Assembly (NCBI GenBank): GCA_018343915.1
Contig: JABRWF010000003.1
Location: 1,426,001-1,490,000, forward strand
Direction of reading: 5' to 3'
DNA from: Agroathelia rolfsii
Taxonomy: Eukaryota > Basidiomycota > Agaricomycetes > Amylocorticiales > Amylocorticiaceae
DNA: 64,000 bases
The notes below the pieces were generated by a model. It had not been told where the DNA came from. It made no database searches and was given only the letters and a program-made list of their open reading frames with translations. This document shows, one piece after another, positions 1-12,827 of the stretch (position 1 is its first letter; every line of letters starts with the position of its first letter). A program made the translations under genes and the position numbers.

Positions 1-964
1 GAATGTGGGTGCCATCACATATAGCATTCTTTTGCATGGTGCTTATCGTGGTAAATGACAGTATGCGTGGGGAGGTGCCGTCGTCGACATCACCGCATAC
101 AATTCCACAAAGAATCAGTCATCTGTGCGACTCTTCCACCTTTCCCGCATCACAGAGCTTGTATTTATTGTTCTCTTGCTTGCAGGAATATCCGCCTGTA
201 GCACGCACAGATTTCAATTTCGAGATGATGCTTTTCAAACGTAATGGGTACTTGCTTGATACGTTGGACCCGAGCGAAACTTTATACACAGTGGCTTTTG
301 GTATCAAGTATGCAAGAGCTTTCACTTTCTGGTCTACTTTTATAAATACCCTCTCTATAGTGATAACGGCCAGTACTCGATTGCCGGCGGAGACTGGAAT
401 ATTACCATCAACACCTACGTGAGTCCACATCCTCATCGTGTCAAAACAGCACTGAACTCATGGATTTCATTCATAGCTAAACCAACTCGGTGTCCTGCAA
501 GAAATGGGCGCTAAGAACTTCATTATTCATGGAGTAAGCGCTTATCACTTTGTTCCCGCAACAGCGTACTCATGTTTTCCTCTTTTTAGATGTACACCTC
601 ACATACGGAAACGAATCAACTCCAGGACCTCGTGTTCCAGTACCTGGCTGAATCACATGCTGTGAACGGCACCAATTTCGCGTTTGTTGATCTCTATCAT
701 CTATTTTCAAATTTTGCTGCCACACCAGAGGCCTTTGGCTATGGACATAATGGTACATCCACATGTCTCATCAGCGCCAATACTGTTGTAGGAGGCTGTG
801 ATAATCCAGATACAGAGGTGTTCTATATTCGTAAGTGAGATCTATTAATTGTAAGACCCATTATCTTACCTAAGACTATCAAAGCGGGGCATCCGTCGAG
901 ACAAACTCATTTGTTGATGGCCGACTACACTGCACTCGTAGTTCAGGAATGTTTGATATCATGA
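1..964 (+). CDS. CE16-like GDSL acetylesterase, 5'-truncated by the window edge
   Basis: This is the 3' part of a gene whose exons match the complete neighbour at 1689-3172 one for one: exons end at 4, then 62-124, 186-307, 361-418, 477-533, 590-830 and 885-964, with identical lengths (63, 122, 58, 57, 241 and 80 bp). The visible protein keeps the GDSL-family block II (YAWGGAVVD) and a block III GIND after splicing 307 to 361. It ends with FYIPGHPSRQTH, carrying the catalytic His. Family knowledge: CE16 enzymes are secreted esterases that remove acetyl groups from plant polysaccharide fragments. The Ser block lies outside the window. Codon changes against the neighbour are mostly conservative, so this looks like a working tandem duplicate and not a relic. 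The usual Asp three residues before the His is replaced by Ile. Assignment to GDSL/CE16 is firm; the substrate is inferred. Confidence 0.85.
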
Positions 965-1688
965 TGTAGTGGAGCATTAGGCTTGTAGATACATGGCTTC
1001 CAATGCCTCGGTTCAACATTGGATGGCATAAACGTTTCCGATTATATTAATACCGCTCAGTACCCTTATCTGTTTCTTGTTTTTCAAAGTATTGAGTCTA
1101 GTCAGTAAAGATACGAGTCAATGATACTACTCAGTACATTTATGAAAGGCCTAGCTCTTTGACTAATAGTGCCTATTTTATAAAATAAGGCCTTAAAGAG
1201 TTTCAGGGCCCAGGAAAACTTGATCTTGTCTGTCTTCCCGAAAAGGGTACCCCTCAGACCGCCCCATTTGCTCCTTAGACCGAAAAAGATTGATATAAGT
1301 TTTCCCAAGTCCTGGAATTTCACTATTTTGAAAACCCCTTCGGTCTTCATTCTAGGCTCGCCAGCTAGAAATGCCTAGTCACATAACCAGTTTTTGTTTT
1401 CTTTTGTTCTTACTTCTGATTTCGACTGCCGGTGGTATGAATACATATCAAGTATTGTCGATCTTCTTCAGCGGTCCGAGTCGGTCCGTTGACACATGTT
1501 GTACCATATATACGCTCAAAAACCAAGATGTATAGCTTCATCCGAACATCTATGTCAGCTGCCCCTCCCAACGACATAAAGAAACAAACTGCAGTGTCAT
1601 TTGACACCGAATTGCCGGCGGGTAATAGGCTATATAGCCTTGTTTATTCTCAGAACAAACGAAAGCCGCCCATTATCTTGCGAGAACG
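965..1688. other. Intergenic spacer between the two esterase genes
   Basis: I see no gene here. The short open frames on both strands have no recognisable protein features. The stretch must hold the 3' end of the first esterase gene and the promoter of the second. Confidence 0.6.
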
Positions 1689-3172
1689 ATGAGATATACA
1701 ACGTTTCGCTTTACGTGCACGGTATTGCTCGTGAAATCCCTCAGCGCGTTGGCATATATTCCGAATTTTCCACAAATCGTTAATACAACGTCACCGTTAA
1801 CGCTGGCGATTAAACCTGCTTGTGGTTCGTTAAAGTCGTTCAACTTCACAGAAATTAACACGGGCGTAATTTGGAACACAACAAGGTCCCCTAGCATTGT
1901 GATACACCTTTTTTGTTTTGTTTTTAATTCATAATCATAGGACGATTGTTTCTTTCGGAGACTCTTGGACATCAAATGGAGGTGCGCAGATCCGATATAA
2001 ATTCCAACCTCAAATGATAGCAATGCTCAACTCAAAATTAGCTAATGGCACTGTACCTGTCCCACCAATCATGCATTATCCACTCCCATTTGCCGGCTCT
2101 GAGCTCACGGAGAACCGACGAGGAACCAATGGGTTTATGTGGGTCGAAGATATAGCCAACTTTTTGGGTGCCAAACTGCTGAACGTGAGTAGTGATAGGG
2201 TTAACTGTTTCTCAAGACACTCACTACATCTGATTACTTGCTAGTATGCATGGGGAGGCGCCGTTGTCGACATCACCGCATACAATTCAACAAAGAACCA
2301 GTCATCCGTACGATCCATCATCTCTCACGTTGTAGATTTTATGCTCATTTTGATCTTATTGATAGGAATATCCGCCTGTAGCACGCACAGATTTTAACTT
2401 TGAGATGAAACTATTCAAACGCAACGGATATCTGCTTGATACCTTGGATCCAAGTGAGACTCTATACACTGTAGCATTTGGGATCAAGTATATACTATCT
2501 TTGATTTGTCATGTCTTCGAGTTTGATTAACTTCTGCCCAAAGTGATAACGGCCAATATTCAATTGCCGGAGGAGACTGGAACATTACTATCAATACCTA
2601 CGTCCGCTTTGTCTTCATTGAACTATTATGTATACGTGATACTAACTTGAAACTTATAAATTGCAGTTGAACCAACTGGGCGTCTTGCAAGAAATGGGAG
2701 CCCAAAATTTTGTTATTCATGGAGTGAGCACCTTGGATATGTTAAATTCTCTGGATTTTTATGCCTTCTACCTTTAGATGTACACTTCTCATCCAGGGAC
2801 AAATGAACTCCAAAATATGCTCTTCCAGTACCTCGTCGAGTCGCATGCGGTCAACGGCACTAATTTTGCCTTCGTCGACCTTTATCATCTGTTCTCGAGC
2901 ATCGCTACCACGCCCGAAATATTTGGGTATGGAAATAATGGCACGTCAACGTGCCTTGTAAATGCCAATACAGTTGTTGGTGGGTGTAATGATCCTGATT
3001 CAGAGGTATTTTATATACGTAAGTGCAGTTATTTGTTTTGTGAATCATCGGTGCTCACTCGTGGCTCTCTGTCACTTTCAAAATTTTAACAGCGGGACAT
3101 CCCTCAAGGCAAACTCATCTGCTTATAGCGGATTATACGGAACTTGTGGTAAAGGAGTGTCTGGTGTCTTGA
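1689..3172 (+). CDS. CE16-like GDSL acetylesterase (secreted), complete
   Basis: Eight exons (1689-1885, 1941-2184, 2245-2307, 2366-2487, 2544-2601, 2667-2723, 2778-3018, 3093-3172) join in frame to 353 aa, the usual CE16 length. The start is followed by a hydrophobic stretch (FTCTVLLVKSLSALAY) typical of a signal peptide, so a secreted enzyme is likely. Block I with the nucleophile is FGDSWTSNGG (Ser about 74). Block II is YAWGGAVVD, block III is GIND, and the C-terminal block is GHPSRQTH (His about 330). Several N-x-S/T sites suggest N-glycosylation. Family members deacetylate hemicellulose oligomers. The odd point is the residue three before the His: SGNH/CE16 enzymes have Asp (WDxxHPT type), but here the sequence is FYIPGHPS, so the triad Asp is absent or supplied from elsewhere. 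The tandem copy at 1-964 shares this change. The introns are 54-74 bp with clean GT..AG ends. Confidence 0.88.
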
Positions 3173-3604
3173 GAATACAATAATACTAGTACAAGTACTT
3201 GCTCTTGATGTACAGTGCCGTGACGGCGCAGACGAACGTGAATGTAGCCACCAACTGAGTGGCTGTGTTGGAGCCACCACAGTTTGACGCTGAATCGATC
3301 ACTGAGATCTGACTTCGCATCGGTCGACTTGTGGCTGCTACGGCAGCAGACTCGGAGTCCCCGAGTATACAAGGTACTTGGCCGTGTGTATATGTGAAGA
3401 GCACGGCTCTCTTGATTATATATATATATTTCTGGATAAGTACCGTAAATACTGTTACAAAAGACGCCTTCCATTTTTACTCTCGCCGCTATTACTAGTA
3501 CTCTGTAACCATTCAGCGCTTTGGGAGAGATCCATCCCCAGCCAAGGGCTCGACTCCGTTCAGACTGCCAGCTTCTTTCTACTTTCTATCCTTAGTTACT
3601 TGGC
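3173..3604. other. Intergenic spacer
   Basis: No gene is visible between the esterase stop and the transporter relic. Short frames overlap on both strands without recognisable motifs, and there is a TA microsatellite near 3420. Confidence 0.5.
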
Positions 3605-5713
3605 ATGAGCTATACGGAGATAATCCGAGTGCCTGTTCCCGATCATAATTCGAGCTCTCTACACGAATGGCTAACTGTTAGACGAAGTACTCCAATGTGA
3701 CCCAGCGTATCTTCAGTGCCTTCCATTCGAAGGCCATCCTCGTGGCCAGTGTTGGTTTTTTTGCTGATGCGTAAGCTTTGTGCTAGTATCTCGCGCTTTT
3801 TATAATGAATATTCAAAATTCTATCATAGCTACGGTATTTTCGTTATCAGTATCGCATCTACCATGCTAGGCTGTGTCTATGGCAGAGTTGACAATGAGC
3901 TCGAGTATAAATAGGATTTCAGCATCAAGGTGGCGACTCCTTGGGCACATTTATTGGGCAAATGTTATTTCGTTGACTGGCCTCGTAAACGCATGTGTAT
4001 GTTTAGCTGGTTCAGCATCGTATTCATTTTACTCGTCCGACTTACTATTAGATAAAGATGGTGTAGAATTGGTCATCATCGTTGCAGCCACCTTTATACA
4101 GGCACTTGCAGGGCATAGTCCTTCCGTTAGCATTATTAGCGCTCTTATTTTCTGGCGCTTTTTGGTATGTCATCGATACTCGAAACATTTAATATTTTAC
4201 TCTAAGCATGTCTCCTATGTAGCTCGGACTTGGAATCGGGGAGACTGCCCCTTTAGTTCTGTAATCTGGTCGGAGATTCGCTACTACATACACCCGTGAC
4301 CGCATGATGATGGCAGTTTTCTCTGCGCAGGATTGGGGCCAATCAGGTACTTGTAAGCGGTTTCGCATCATAGGTGTGGTGGGGCGATTTTGACTTTCTT
4401 CTTATAGCTGCCACTATCATTTGTCTTACCCTCGTCGAATTATAAAAGAAGGCCGCGGAGTCATCAAAAGACGCTAAGATGTATCACAGATTCGACCAGA
4501 TATGGGGATTACTCATTGACTTAGGAGCTGTTCCCGGTTTTGTCGCTCTTTACTTTCGTCTCACTATTCCGGAGACACCTCGCTTTCACACAGACGTCGA
4601 GAGAAATGTCTACCATGCATCCGCAGATGTCGTAGAAGTGCTTAATCAGAGCAGATTTTGTATGAATCCACAATACACGATTCATCGTATCAAGACACCG
4701 AAAGGAAGCTGGGTAGATTTCAAGCAGCATTTCTCCCGATAAGTAAACTTGAAGGTGCTTCTGGGAACGTGCTACTCTTGGTTTGCTCTTGGTGTGAGTT
4801 TTTTTCAAAATTCATCCTAGTAAAATAAATACAATTTGAACAATAGATCATATATTATGGACTAGGTCTATAATTTCAAAAATATTCAAGTTCCAGAACT
4901 CTCAGACCCCGAATCCTGGTAAAACCCAAGCCTTAAGCTCTAGTGCTCATTGGGAAACATTGTTCTACGTCTGCCTTGGGAATATTATTTTGGATCTGGC
5001 GGGCTTAATTCCTGTATTTTATGTTACCATGTTATTGATTGACAGCTGGGGACGAAAGCCTATCCAGTTTTTGGTTTCTTTTATGCTAAATGCCATCCTA
5101 ACAGTCTTGGGTGAGCTGATATTTCATATTCATGCTATTCTCATGCATTGGCATTTATATAGTCCAGCTGCTGGTTACGACAAGTTCTATGATGATGGAG
5201 GAATCGGCCTTGTCATCTTTTACTGCCTCCCTAATATTTTCGAAAATTTTGGCCCTAACTCAACTACTTTTATCATCCCCGGGGGGGGGGCTTTTCCAAC
5301 TTGATATCGCTCGAAAGGCAAATGGAATATTATTTGCAAGCGGCAAATCAGGTGCGATTATTTCTCGGATAATCTTTTCCCAAATCCTCAAAGAAGGCAA
5401 CTCGGACGGTCCCTTAAAGGGCGAGGGAATCAACAAGCTCAGAAAGGTCTTTGCAGCCTTTACGTTTACGGGTATGTTATCCACTCTCCTTGTCTCGAAG
5501 ACAAAAGGCCTCACACTAGAAGAGATCTCTAATGAAAAGCAAGAGGAATTCGTTGGTGGTACATACAGCATCCTTCTCCGATTCATAAATGTCCATAGAA
5601 TGCTCATCCGTAATATATTGAAATACTCCAATAGGGGTAGATTCATCGAGTCGGTCCCGGGACAAATTGAACAGAACGAGTTCCTAAATGTTGAATGTAT
5701 TTTCTTTTTTTAG
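3605..5713 (+). pseudogene. Pho84-type phosphate:H+ symporter (MFS) pseudogene
   Basis: The translated pieces follow a fungal Pho84-type transporter from end to end. They include a start (MSYTEIIRVPVP), then AFHSKAILVASVGFFADA spliced (intron 3771-3829) to YGIFVISIASTMLGCVYGR, then VATPWAHLLGK, ATFIQALAGH and LIFWRF. Further on come GLGIG and SSVIWSE in different frames, then RMMMAVFSAQ, CYSWFALGV, IDSWGRKPIQF, ENFGPNSTTFIIPG and ASGKSGAIIS. The reading frame is broken repeatedly. There is a TAG after NELEYK near 3910 and a shift around 4250. A run of ten G sits at 5281, with a TGA where the family has Arg in the FPTRYR motif, then another shift. MFS proteins of this group import inorganic phosphate at the plasma membrane; this copy cannot encode one. 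The decay is moderate (most motifs are readable), so inactivation is not ancient. The G run could in part be a sequencing artefact, but the other lesions are independent of it. Confidence 0.85.
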
Positions 5714-6192
5714 TCAATGTTGTTTTACTGCTGGAATTATTCTATTCAAAATACTTCATATAACTGTTACAGTACTGGTTACTTTATTTTCTCATCCCAG
5801 GATGTTTACTCCTGTTGGTTTTGCTTGAATCACTCGACAGCGCGTTGGTGTACTCTCACCTCCGTAACGTTACTTTCATTATGATGCTGTTGAAATATCT
5901 ATGACTAATAAATCCGCATCAATAATAATGTATCATGATGTGTCTCGAACATACATTTATTGTATGATAAAAACAATAAGGGTATAAATTTACAATCTAA
6001 AGTTAGAAGTCTTTCGATGATTATCTATATACATTCATCGGTTCAATAGCTAATACGCTCCATTATCTACTGCTGATCAATGGAGGTAAATAGAGACCGG
6101 ACTTTGATATGGTAATAATAATCTTTGAAATATTCCCTTGGTACAGTCGGTATCATATTACTAGTATATAGCTTGACGAAATTATATGAGCG
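5714..6192. other. AT-rich intergenic spacer
   Basis: No gene is visible. The stretch is AT-rich and lies between the 3' ends of the transporter relic and the convergent minus-strand TPR-CHAT gene, so it should contain the latter's 3' UTR and polyadenylation signals. Confidence 0.5.
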
Positions 6193-9100
6193 CTATATCC
6201 CAAGATGAATGAACGGCATCCATGCAAGGAAGTTATTCTCGCCAACTTGCTGCCTTAGCCGTCCAACCGCCTTGTGCAGAGCATATGCAGCTTGTCCTCT
6301 CTCTACCGTCTTTTCTACCTTCAAGTATTTATATACCTCTTCTGCAACAATCGGCGCATCCCTGTCCCGGATCGACCACATCGTTCCAATAACCGTACGG
6401 TATCCAGACATGAGCAACCCAGCGGCAAGATGCGCTGCCTCCTCTGGCAAATTCTTATCACCTGTGGCCGTCTGACAAGCCGAAAGGAAAGCCAGTCGAG
6501 CCTGAGGAAACGATCTCTGCGAAATGGTGCGCATATCCAAGGGTCCATCGTGTAGCATAAAAGCGCTCTTCATAGGGTCGCCAGTGTATTGCTCTCCGTG
6601 GCATGCAAGGTGAATCCAGCTGTACTTCTGCATACCCTCAAGAACGGCTTCCTTTGTTGCTTTAAAGTCATTCAACCAAGTGAAGTCCTTATCTTCCATC
6701 TGCAGTTGAATGGCCTGGACTTCGGCGACTGTACCAGGTAACGGAGCTTGACCTGATGTATGGGGTTGCGAAATCGCTAGGAGGCCGTAGAATGCCTCCT
6801 GTTTCTCTTTAGCATCCGCTTCATGTATCAGAGAGAATAGGCTGGGTGTATATGATGATACTACATAGTCGTACACTTTGGGAGGTGACGGTCCGGATCC
6901 ATTATCATAGCAACCAGCGGCATGGAGGGGCAGAAACGACAAAGGACCTGTTGCACACCAGGTAATGCGTGGCAACGATTCGCCAGGAGTGATACTCTAA
7001 AAATCATTAATTGTCATGTCTAAAAAGTGAAGAAGGAAGACGTTGACATGCCATATATCCAAGCTTTGTTATTATCGGCTCGACGATTGTAGTCCAGAGC
7101 ATTCGAAGAATACGCTCTATGATTTGAGGCGTGCGTGCAGACATTGTTCCTCGCCAATCGGGATACATAGCTAAATATGAATCCAAGTCTTCTAACAGCT
7201 GTGTATCATGTTCATCTGTAATAGGGAATTTTGACTCATTATAATCCGACGATTCACCAGCTTGTCGGGCACCCCTGCCAGACAGGCCCTGTGTTATTAG
7301 TCGATAGGCGGCTGCGATTGACTTGTAGGAAGCAAGGCGAAGAGGCAGATGTTCTAATTTGGGCGTGCCATCAGTATTTTTAAGAATGAGTGCATCGCAG
7401 CTTATTCTGTGGACGTTAACGACAACGACGGGGTTAAGACGCGTAGCGGCACCGAGTGAGGCGAGTTTTTTTGACTGCAAAAAGTCCTCGAATCCTGGGC
7501 GTTGCCGGACTTGGCTGAGCAAGTCTTCCCATTCTTCGGCAAGTCTTCTATGTTGTTGTGCATCCCTTTCTAGAGATGACTCAAGCAATGGATCGCGGCT
7601 GATGTCGCGGTCTTCGGAGAAATTGATATTGTACGTCAAAAACTCGAGTCTATGCGAGACCTGTTCCATAGAAGCCGCAAGCTGTGGATGGCTATCTCTG
7701 AGATCATCAATCGGCGTACGAAGATTGAGCATCTGACTCCAGACAACGGACCGTCCTTGTTCAAGCCATTCAAGCGCTAGTTCATGGTGTCCTAGACTAC
7801 ACGCAAGCGAGGCCGCACCGTTTACAGCGTCGCTAATATTGGCTAAATCTTGATATCGTTTCTGGATAGAGTTCCCTAACCATGCAACTTGATGAACCAG
7901 GTTGATGATGACATGACATGCCTTTAGAGGTGAGATATCTGAGTCCAATGCTGAAGACGGAAGGTATAATGAATATGATGCCCATGCTCGAGCTGACAAA
8001 AATCGAAGCATAGGAATGCCTGAAGGTGCGTGGGCGGATGCAGCAAAGGAGGCCAATGCATCTTGGAGATCGTTCATTTGGTGTGACGTTTCAAATTGTT
8101 TGATCAACGTCTTTCCAAGCCTATACTGGTGGAATGATTTACTCGTATGATCTTCCGGAACAAGCGATACCGCTTTGCGCTGCAAGGAAATCGCTTTCTT
8201 AAAATCTCCCTCTTGCTCTGACCACTCAAATCGGTCAAGCAACATGCGAGCAAGACCGTCCAGGAAGAGAGGTTTGTTTACATGATCATCGGTTACGAGC
8301 TCCACGGCTTCTTCTTGTGCAAAAACCGCCTCATTGATATCCGTACCCTCTCTGAGTAATCGAAATCGACTCCGTAATGAGCGCGCTAAGTTGTTTAAGC
8401 AGCTAATTTTTCCACTATGTCCATCGGGCATCAGGCTGATGGCTTGTCTTTGCATTGAAATTGACATTTCTACATCTGCGACTTCCTGGAGCTGTTTGAA
8501 ACGCATGAGCAAAGACATGCCCGTGTTGCTCAGGCGGCTAGGCTTGTCTAAATCACCATCAGGTGTGAGCCGAACAGCTTGTTGATGCGTAGAAACTGCC
8601 ATGGTGATGTCGGACAGCTCTTCATACCGTTCGTACCGACATTGGTACAAGTTTCCGAGATTATTCAGATACAAAGGCTTTTTGCTGTGGCCGTCAAGGG
8701 TTAACTCTATAGCTCGCTGATGCACGGAAATAGCTCGATCGATGTCTTCACTTGTACCAAAGCGCTCGAACCGACGCCCAAGAGACACGCCGAGATGACT
8801 TAAATATAAAGGCTTTTGAAGATCACTGTCGTGAGCAAGCTCAACAGATTGTCCCTGTAACTGGATTGCTGTTTTGATGTCATCGACATCTCCCAAACGT
8901 TCGAATCGCCGAAAAAACGCCAATCCAAGTCCATCAAGGTGGCTAGCACGGCCAGCATCGCCGCCCGAAGCCAAGAAGATGGCTTGTCGATATAATGAGA
9001 TCGCTGCATTCACGTCTGCCAAATGTTCGAAACGCTCAAATCGACAGATTAAGGATTTTGCGAGTCTATAAAGACACGTGGATTTGTTTGGGTGGTCGTC

Positions 9101-10805
9101 TCGCGTAAGTTTGACGGCTTCTTGCTGCACTTTGATTGCTAATTCGAGATCCGAAACTTTTCCAGTTCGCTCGAAGCGGTATCGCAAGGATATGCCGACA
9201 TCGGACAAGTAGAGTGGTTTCTTGACGTGTCCATCGGGGGTGTTGTATGTAACGAGGCCTTGAATCGAAATTGCGGCATCCAAGTCTTCGGTATCTCCGG
9301 ACTTTTGGAAGCGCTCGCGCAAAAGAACGCACCAAAAGCTTACAAACATATCTTTGTTGATAAATCCATCGGGCGCAAGCTTGATGGCATCCTGCTGATA
9401 AGAAATGGCAGAATCCAGATCCTCAGCGCGGGTTAAGAGCTGAAATCGATGAAACAGCGAGTTTGCTAGGTTATTGAGACAGCTAGGTTTGGTTGGATGA
9501 CCGTCCGGGAGATGGCGAACAGCTTCTTTATGATATGAGACGGCGGCATTGATGTCAGATTCGTCACGAGATTGACTGAATCGACTGAGAAGGGCATCTC
9601 CGAGATTGTTCATGAAACCGGGTTTGTCGCGATGGCCATCAGGTATGAGTTGGATAGCCTCCTGATACATGGATACTGCAGCATTGAGATCCGCTACTCG
9701 GCAGAACTCTTCGTATCTTTGTCGTAAAGAAATTGCGAGATTGTTTAAAAAATTGACTCTGTTGGGGTGGTCATGAGGCGTAAGTTCAATAGATCGCTCC
9801 TGCGCCAGAATCGCCGCGTCCAGGTCCCTAAGGTTTCTGGCCAGTCGAAACCTATCCATCAACGAGATCCCAAGGTTGCTCAGAAACATAGATTTATTCC
9901 TGTCTTCACCGGCAACGAGATCAACCGCTTGCTGTTGAATGGAAATCGATGCTTCGAGGTCGGATAGGCTTCCTGCGACCTCAAATCGAGAGCCGAAGGC
10001 GCTCCCAAGATTATTCAAGAACATCGGCTTGTCAGCGTTACCATCTGGAGTATTTTGGACGGCTTGCTGCATAGCCGAGATAGCTGTGTCGAGATCTACC
10101 ACATTTCCGAATCTCTGGAATCGATCCTGTAGGGTATATCCAAGATTGCTGAGATATATCACTTTTTCGGGGTGTTCATCGGGTGTAAGCTGAACGGCTT
10201 CCTGCATCGCCGAGACTGCCATATCCACGTCTTCGGTGTTTTCCAGTGCATGAAATCGGCATCCTAACAGCTTTGCTAGATTGCTCAAGTATGACGGCCT
10301 ACTGTTGCTATCCTCGGCAGTAAGTTGAACCGCTTGACGTTGGATTACAATGGCTCTGTGTATGTCAGCTAGGTCGTGCGATCGCTGAAATCTGGTATAG
10401 AGCAAATCCCCTAGGAAATGAAGATGCTTGGGCTGGCTGATGTGCTTTCCTGGAGTTAAAGCGACGACCTTCTCTTGAAACAGGATCGCAGAGTCGAGAT
10501 GGTGCTTTTCGTGAGAGCATTGATATTGACTCCAGAAGGAAGACGCTTGACTTCGAGCGTCACGAAGTCGCTTATCTTTATCTTGCGTTGTCAGCCTTTA
10601 TCTTGATTGTCGACCGTCAAATATAATCCACTCACCATTTCGAATTTGATGTATACGAGTAAGAATGGCGTATATGTAGACTGTTCTATTCAGAATGGGA
10701 CTTTGAGACACTACCTAAATGTCATTGCGCAGTTTATCATCAATACAAAGATTTGGTGGGGTTGGTATCGCCACTTACGGGAAAATATTCAACGATATCT
10801 TTCAT
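6193..10805 (-). CDS. TPR-array CHAT-domain protein (caspase-like His/Cys protease fold)
   Basis: Proposed exons read from the right: 10805-10779, 10714-10636, 10581-7052 and 6996-6193, giving about 1479 aa. I chose ATG 10805 because two short introns (10778-10715, 10635-10582) join it in frame to the first repeat. Residues about 62-871 are 18 tandem repeats of exactly 45 aa, each of the form DLDxAIxxQxxAVxLTPDG...L.NLG.SL..RFER, i.e. TPR-like helical hairpins. A helical linker follows (WLEQGRSVVWSQMLNLRTP). The C-terminal CHAT domain carries the dyad: His about 1345 in LACHG and Cys about 1386 in LSACQTATG, with TGPLSFLPLHAAG before it. CHAT proteins are separase/caspase relatives; in fungi they are expanded families with suspected roles in self/non-self or cell-death responses. 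Substrate unknown. The last intron (7051-6997) keeps frame only with a GC donor (ATG then GCATGT). No signal peptide or membrane segment is seen, so it is probably cytosolic. Confidence 0.88.
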
Positions 10806-12827
10806 GATTCAAAGTACAGGACTCAAGAGTAAAATGCAAGAGTATGAGGCAGAGGCAAGAACGCTGCGTAAAGATGGACGTAACTACGTGTTATGACAAC
10901 ATCAGAGCATGTCGTTTTCAGTTCACATCGCACAAATACAAATGAAGATTCCCTGAAACGAATATTTGAGAAAATAACTCAACGGCTTTGTAGCAATGAA
11001 GTGGCGAAGTCACTATCATCACACCCCTTCCCCAGTGTTGAAAATATGAAAGCAATGGACCCCTAGACTTTTTGGCATTAAGTTGCATTATATAGGCATT
11101 TTAACTGATAAATAATAGTCGTGCCTGAACTGCATTAATACCCTACTCTGCACTCCAACCTGTGCCTTCCGAAGTATGATGCCAAGATTCCCAAGAAGTT
11201 GAAGAAATGTGATTCAAGAATCGTATACGTGTAAATAGGTGCAAATAAAGGATTGCACTGTTGCGCTACCGCGACCGAGCTCTAAATTATAATTTACTGG
11301 ATCCACGCAGGATGTTGGCGCAAAGCAGTCACGATGTCTCTGGCAGCTACACTTTCTCTCCGCAGCCCCCAGCACTGATCGCGCTCACTCTCTTGTTTTC
11401 ACCTACCCGCCGCTCCCTTTTCCATGTTTGTCTTTTTGAAGCATTTTACATGTAATGCTCAAGACAACCATGCTCCTCACATTCATAAATTCTTAGTACA
11501 GTAGTAATCCATCTGGCTTTTCATATTTAGCATGGCCTGGTAGCAGACTGCGGGAGATGAGGTGGGGAGGCGGTCTCATCCGTCCATTGCTGTTTACCTC
11601 GATATCTCCACGGGTGCCAGTACAATGAGTGCTAAAGTAGGAGGTCATATCGGCACTGATAATTCGATCATCCAAGCGAGCAGACTCGGAGCCAACGATC
11701 GGAGGGGACCTGCCTGAGACCAAGAATAGCCAGACTTTCTAAAGCTTCCTAGCGGATCACCCGAATGCACCGGGGCATGGATGGGACATATGCTAGTAGT
11801 TTAGCGTCTCTTCCGCATAGGAGCATATATTGTTATCTCATCGCTACGTAGTGCTGCAAACTCCCTGTACGCATGCAAAGGAAGTAAAACCCGAACTTTT
11901 TGAAACTGTAATGGCAGGCGTTATGTTTTCAAGAAAATATTAATATTCAATCATGAATCATTTGTATTGGTTTGGACATAAGGATAGCACTGCTACTAGT
12001 AATGAATGATAATTGTAACGGATCAACCGTCGAGTGGGAAGTGGACAGAATACCAATATACAACTAGAATCCGGTATCAGAGTCAAAATCACAGCACGTT
12101 GAAGTGGTGGCAAAATACTGCTAAGATCAATGTTCAATTTTATGCTGTCCCAATATCATGTTAAATCTATCATGCTTTGAATATAAAGCACTAGGACAAA
12201 CCTGCTGTGGTGGTCCCAAGGTCCACGTTCAAACTTGTTCTGTGGAGATACCGGATCTGAAGGTGAAGGCGCTCGCAAAATCGGGGAGGACCCTTCAAGA
12301 TTCAGTTGGATAGATTCGCAAGGCCTTGAAAGCTTGATAGGGCCCTTGACTTCTATTGACAGCGGTTGAAATGTCGGTTGAGGATACGAGGGCATGGTGT
12401 GACGAGGCACTCCACGAGGAGGAGTGGGCCCTGAAGCAAGTCTGAGTGCAGTCGGAGGAGATCGACGTGGCATGGCTGGGATTGAGCCGTGGATGTGGAA
12501 GGTGGATAACCGTAGCTTAAACAAGTTGAGGCATTGTCTAAAGACGAATTTACTGGATTCAAACTGGAGGCGTGCTCACAAGAAAAGCTCAATAGGAATT
12601 TTTAGCAGAGAAAATGTGGATAGCACCAGGCTGAGTGTAAGAAGAGAAGGTGAAGAAGATTGAAGATTAAGCACAGAGTGGTCTGGTCAACAGTCCCTGC
12701 GTAACCACCATTGCTGCAGGGAACATACCAGAGGGGGGACGGTGGCTGTGGTTGTCATGATGACATCATGTCACGGTAGCCATGATCCTGACGCTGCATC
12801 ATTTTCAGCCTGAGGTTTCAACTCGAA
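10806..12827. other. Intergenic region between divergent TPR-CHAT and F-box genes
   Basis: About 2 kb without a gene I can support. It must contain the promoters of the divergent TPR-CHAT (minus) and F-box-like (plus) genes. Proline/serine-rich open frames occur on the minus strand at 12,156-12,592, but they show no domain, no clear splice structure and no homologue in the window. Confidence 0.5.

Noticed and set aside
7007..10405. CHAT gene starting at the internal Met at 10405
   Set aside because: The frame upstream encodes a full first 45-aa repeat, and two introns lead in frame to an ATG at 10805, so 10405 cuts the repeat array.
12156..12592. Minus-strand Pro/Ser-rich open frames (122 and 79 aa)
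   Set aside because: No domain, no consistent splice structure and overlapping frames on both strands; more likely spacer sequence between divergent genes.
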